Shown here one piece after another: positions 24,287-25,282 of a DNA stretch of 25,282 nucleotides. The position numbers were made by a program, and so were the translations under genes. The DNA is from Candidatus Heimdallarchaeota archaeon (lineage in GTDB: Archaea; Asgardarchaeota; Heimdallarchaeia; Heimdallarchaeales; Kariarchaeaceae): positions 1-25,282 of the forward strand of contig JAAFKL010000166.1 of assembly GCA_021399405.1 (NCBI GenBank), given 5' to 3'. The first letter of the stretch is position 1. The number at the start of each line of letters is the position of its first letter. A model generated the notes under the pieces. That model ran no database searches. It was not told the origin of the DNA and was given only the letters and a program-made list of their open reading frames with translations.

Positions 24287-25114
24287 ATGAATGAAGAAAC
24301 AAGCATTCAAATTGTAGAAAATCACAAGATTCTTGGACAAAACAAAGTTATTATCCAAGCTTTTACAGGTAGTGGTCTTGTTGCTTCAATTGTAGCATAT
24401 CATTTTATAGATAAAATGGAACTAAAGGAAAAAGGGTACATTTCTTCTCCTTTAATTCCTTCAGTCGGTATCGTTAGGAATGGAATAATCCAGAGGCCGG
24501 TTCGTATCTTTGAAAATGATGAATATTTGCTTGTACTCTCTGAAATCGGTATTTCACAGGAAACTCTGAATGAATTTATTGAATCTTTATTTATTTGGTA
24601 TAATTCGTTAGATCCCTCTTCAATTGTTGTGGTTGGGGCTCTGCCAACTGGAAGACCATCAGATGCCAATGATTTACGATACAGCGTAGTAGCTTCCGAT
24701 TCTCTAACTCAACAATATATTGAAAATAAAGATTTGAGAGTTCTCCCTCAAGGCGTAGTTTACGGTTCAGTTGCCTTATCGCTCATGGAAGCCAAAAGAT
24801 ATGGTATCTCAGCTTTTGGAATTTTGTCTCACTGTATTGCTACTATTCCTGATTATTTAGCAGCAAAGAAAGTAGTTGAGATTTTCCAGATCCTTATGGA
24901 GGATTCAATTCCAATTGAACCACTTAAAAGAAATGCAGTCGAATTAAAAGAACATCTTATTCGAAGAGAGAAAAATAAAAAGAGAAAAAGTGAAGATCCA
25001 AATTATAAGGATGAGGAGGGTGATGAAATCTTCTTTTCAAACTTTGAAGGTGATCAATTTTATGATGATGATGATGAAGATGACGAAGATGAAGATTTAT
25101 CTAAATTCGTCTGA
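24287..25114 (+). CDS. PAC2-family proteasome assembly chaperone-like protein
   Basis: A 275-residue PAC2 (DUF75) protein. The core (about 18-210) has the family strands VIIQAFTGSGLVASIVAYH, SSIVVVGALPTGRP, and PQGVVYGSVALSLMEAKRYG, followed by a helical region. Archaeal PAC2 proteins such as PbaB/PbaA act in proteasome assembly or as proteasome-binding activators, often through a C-terminal HbYX tail. Here the last residues, after a run of Asp/Glu (about 260-270), are LSKFV. The penultimate residue is aromatic (Phe rather than Tyr) but the hydrophobic position is Lys, so the motif is only partial. The start is preceded by a TATA-like ATTATATCTT about 25 bp upstream, suggesting a leaderless mRNA. 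Confidence 0.85.
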   Translation: MNEETSIQIVENHKILGQNKVIIQAFTGSGLVASIVAYHFIDKMELKEKGYISSPLIPSVGIVRNGIIQRPVRIFENDEYLLVLSEIGISQETLNEFIESLFIWYNSLDPSSIVVVGALPTGRPSDANDLRYSVVASDSLTQQYIENKDLRVLPQGVVYGSVALSLMEAKRYGISAFGILSHCIATIPDYLAAKKVVEIFQILMEDSIPIEPLKRNAVELKEHLIRREKNKKRKSEDPNYKDEEGDEIFFSNFEGDQFYDDDDEDDEDEDLSKFV

Positions 25115-25120
25115 ATGATA

Positions 25121-25165
25121 AGAATTTTAATGATTTAATTTTTAGTTTAGTTTTTGTGGGTTTTA
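25121..25165 (+). terminator. T-rich transcription terminator region after the PAC2 gene
   Basis: Several T runs follow the stop codon (TTTTAATGATTTAATTTTT and GTTTAGTTTTTGTGG), as expected for archaeal termination. A second possible stop lies 65 bp further on, where a hairpin (25229-25251) is followed by TTATTTTA. Confidence 0.4.
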
Positions 25166-25201
25166 TTTATTTGAGGGAATGTATTCGTTACAGTGATCGA
25201 C

Positions 25202-25279
25202 GAGAGGATATTGAGCTCTCTTAATCACAAGGCATAAGAAACTTTTGCCTTTTATTTTACACGAGCTACATAGGCTCGT
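25202..25279. repeat. Cluster of three hairpins at the right edge of the window
   Basis: GAGAG ... CTCTC (25202-25220); AAGGCA-T-AAG-AAA-CTT-T-TGCCTT (25229-25251, ten base steps with one T-T mismatch); and ACGAGC-N7-GCTCGT (25261-25279). They lie in a row with no gene over them. They may be terminators or part of a structured RNA cut by the window end. Confidence 0.5.
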
Positions 25280-25282
25280 ATC

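Noticed and set aside
25202..25282. tRNA gene at the window edge
   Set aside because: The hairpins do not have the tRNA arm order or the conserved D- and T-loop bases, and no 7-bp acceptor pair can be formed within view.
1..25282. CRISPR array or rRNA genes
   Set aside because: No regularly spaced repeats of CRISPR size and no rRNA-like conserved stretches were seen on either strand.

Overview
The window looks like chromosomal DNA from a low-GC archaeon, most probably an Asgard (Heimdallarchaeia-like) lineage. Two Ras-superfamily small GTPases carry all of their G motifs. Archaeal-type TATA boxes lie close to start codons, which suggests several leaderless transcripts, mixed with a few genes that have GGTG/GGAG ribosome-binding sites. 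There are also a TrmB-type regulator, a short archaeal-form adenylosuccinate synthetase, a PAC2 proteasome-chaperone-like protein and an archaeal IS607-type transposon. The taxonomic placement is inference; no rRNA or other taxonomic marker is present.

Layout. 1-1.9 kb: a membrane metal-dependent hydrolase-like gene and a TrmB regulator, both on the minus strand, each with TTGTCT-N6-AGACAA palindromes just upstream of its TATA region (two copies and one copy). 2.0-2.6 kb: a small unrecognised protein with a close paralogue at 12.8-13.4 kb and a matching promoter block. 3.1-5.1 kb: a secreted, membrane-anchored metzincin protease. 5.2-7.0 kb: an MFS transporter with a C-terminal acidic TerB/EF-hand-like triple repeat. 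7.0-9.9 kb: an IS607-type element with an unusually long (683 aa) TnpB that keeps its nuclease residues, and a TnpA serine recombinase broken by a 10-bp tandem duplication. 10.1-12.7 kb: an unknown membrane protein, a Ras-like GTPase with a coiled-coil tail, and a SCO1/SenC-like thiol protein. 13.7-17.2 kb: a YfcE-like phosphoesterase and a two-gene M16 peptidase pair (one active and one inactive subunit). 17.3-20.2 kb: a zinc-ribbon membrane protein, a flotillin-like SPFH protein and a MobA-like nucleotidyltransferase. 20.3-22.2 kb: a second MFS transporter, fused to a PhoU/DUF47-like domain. 22.3-25.1 kb: a second Ras-like GTPase, purA and a PAC2 protein, followed by a hairpin-rich stretch at the window edge.

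How the parts may work together. The TrmB protein probably controls itself and the adjacent membrane gene through the shared palindrome. The two M16 subunits are translationally coupled and probably form one heterodimer. The MFS gene at 5.2-7.0 kb starts only 56 bp after tnpB on the same strand, so its transcription may depend on the transposon. Two different transporters carry soluble C-terminal add-on domains, which suggests cytoplasmic regulation of transport.

Most noteworthy items: the TnpB with about 250 extra residues before its RuvC domain together with a dead TnpA; the three-copy TrmB operator; the duplicated unknown family with a conserved promoter; the MFS-PhoU fusion; and a GTPase with tryptophan at the Ras Gly12 position.
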